The notes below the pieces were generated by a model that saw only the letters and a program-made list of their open reading frames with translations, ran no database searches and had not been told where the DNA came from. 64,000 nt of DNA, taken from NCBI GenBank assembly GCA_000525675.1, contig CP002190.1, forward strand, positions 1,922,001 to 1,986,000, read 5' to 3'. This DNA is from Bdellovibrio bacteriovorus W (GTDB lineage: Bacteria > Bdellovibrionota > Bdellovibrionia > Bdellovibrionales > Bdellovibrionaceae). The first letter of the stretch is position 1; the number at the start of each line of letters is the position of its first letter. Below, piece after piece: positions 63,333 through 64,000 of the stretch. The position numbers were made by a program, and so were the translations under genes.

Positions 63333-64000
63333 TCCGCAATCTCCAGACACGACTCTTGGAAAAGCTCTGCGCATTAATAAGGACACAAATCGTTACGGTG
63401 CATTTGCTGAGATCGGCGCTGGTCAAGAAGTCGCCCGTCATTTTTTCCAAGCTGGTAAAGCTTCGCAAACCATTGCAAAAACTATTTCTGCCTATGACAT
63501 GACTGTCAGTGATGACATTTACGGCCGCGAACCCAACGGGCGCTACGTATGTGAACCGCGTTTAGAAAAAATGCTCACCCACGAGTATGACTTAGTTGTG
63601 GATCGCCTCACTTCAGTGCGAGGAAAAGAATCGCGCTTTTTTGCTTTTGCAAATACTGTCGCGACCGCTTCAATCTCTGGAAACAAGCAAACTCAAAAAC
63701 AATCCCATGGCTGGATGGGAGTTCGCTTCCAGACCGAACCCGGTGGTCCTGCCAACGATATTATTCTTCATGTGCGCATGCTTGACCGCGCTCGCCTGCA
63801 ACAACAAGAGGCCTTGGGCGTCCTCGGTGTGAATCTTCTCGACTGCGCGTTTTATCATCTTGATAAAGCCGAAGATTTTATTTCCTACCTTGTTGAAAAC
63901 TTACGTGATGGGCAAATCGTCATCGATGTGATTCGCTTTAAAGGCCCCGCCTTAGCGCACTTTCACCAAGGCTTGATGAATCTAGAGCTAGTGAACCGAG
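63313..64000 (+). CDS. Conserved protein of unknown function, 3'-truncated by window edge
   Basis: The frame is open from ATG 63313 (GTG 63325 is an alternative) to the window end, at least 229 codons. The opening LGKALRINKDTNRYGAFAEIGAGQEVARHFF and the later SAYDMTVSDDIYG are strongly conserved-looking, and relatives are known to me only as conserved cytoplasmic proteins often mislabelled in databases. No catalytic motif is clear. It overlaps the DUF502 stop by up to 20 bases, suggesting translational coupling. Confidence 0.7.
   Translation, partial: MVKTVSNPQSPDTTLGKALRINKDTNRYGAFAEIGAGQEVARHFFQAGKASQTIAKTISAYDMTVSDDIYGREPNGRYVCEPRLEKMLTHEYDLVVDRLTSVRGKESRFFAFANTVATASISGNKQTQKQSHGWMGVRFQTEPGGPANDIILHVRMLDRARLQQQEALGVLGVNLLDCAFYHLDKAEDFISYLVENLRDGQIVIDVIRFKGPALAHFHQGLMNLELVNR

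Noticed and set aside
1-64000. tRNA, rRNA, CRISPR arrays, insertion sequences, prophage or attachment sites
   Set aside because: Intergenic regions were scanned by eye and none showed cloverleaf, spaced repeats, transposase genes or phage genes.

Overview
The window looks like chromosome of a Gram-negative, Bdellovibrio-type bacterium (Bdellovibrionota). This is inferred from the gene mix and the moderate, roughly mid-40s percent GC; no rRNA or other marker is present to fix the species. The cell has a full double-membrane envelope (LpxC, an LptF-type permease, TamA/TamB, beta-barrel proteins, lipoproteins) and many exported hydrolases. Coding density is high, genes sit in short operons on both strands, and convergent genes usually share a strong intrinsic terminator. 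I see no tRNA, rRNA, CRISPR array, insertion sequence or prophage.

Layout. 1-1338: end of an acyltransferase-like gene and a heme-oxygenase-fold diiron oxidase. 1519-4275: thioredoxin, a degenerate receiver protein and an LptF-type permease. 4370-4434: a very compact minus-strand RNA candidate. 4545-7652: dprA, a LysM protein and a YbgF-like repeat protein, all minus. 7953-9571: ComEC split into two overlapping genes. 9722-11386: a secreted protein with a possible Cys-His-Asp site. 11541-15557: minus operon ruvC-ruvA-ruvB-asparaginase-lpxC. 15719-25042: TPR protein, EF-P, then TPR-tamB-tamA. 25113-26786: XRE regulator, unknown partner and a DOMON-like protein.

26874-33297 carries the methylcitrate route (prpD, prpB and a citrate/methylcitrate synthase). 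Between these genes lie a LOG-family hydrolase behind a possible attenuator leader, a guanidine-III riboswitch with its SMR exporter, and a lipoate ligase. 34068-40849 is a block of exported or membrane phosphoesterases and lipases: PhoD-like lipoprotein, alpha/beta hydrolase, PAP2/sphingomyelin-synthase-like enzyme, and a 1333-residue protein joining a phosphodiesterase and a lipase-like domain. 41854-43560 is a peroxide-defence unit (Fur-family regulator with its box, ahpC, ahpD). 44127-50906: PepN, FolE, PilZ membrane protein, YceI, a beta-barrel protein and a trypsin-like lipoprotein. 51190-55008: two secreted proteins of unknown function and a Tat-exported flavin oxidase. 55408-59068: an asymmetric ABC exporter pair resembling the two halves of ABCC/MRP transporters. 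59269-64000: MgtE, a subtilisin fused to a PilZ domain, a DUF502 protein and the start of a conserved unknown gene.

The most notable items are the minus-strand RNA at 4387-4434 (three-way junction with two AGGA-loop hairpins, a possible CsrA/RsmA-binding RNA), the subtilisin-transmembrane-PilZ protein, the guanidine-III riboswitch, the split ComEC, the phosphodiesterase-lipase fusion block, and a large palindromic element at 43651-43734.
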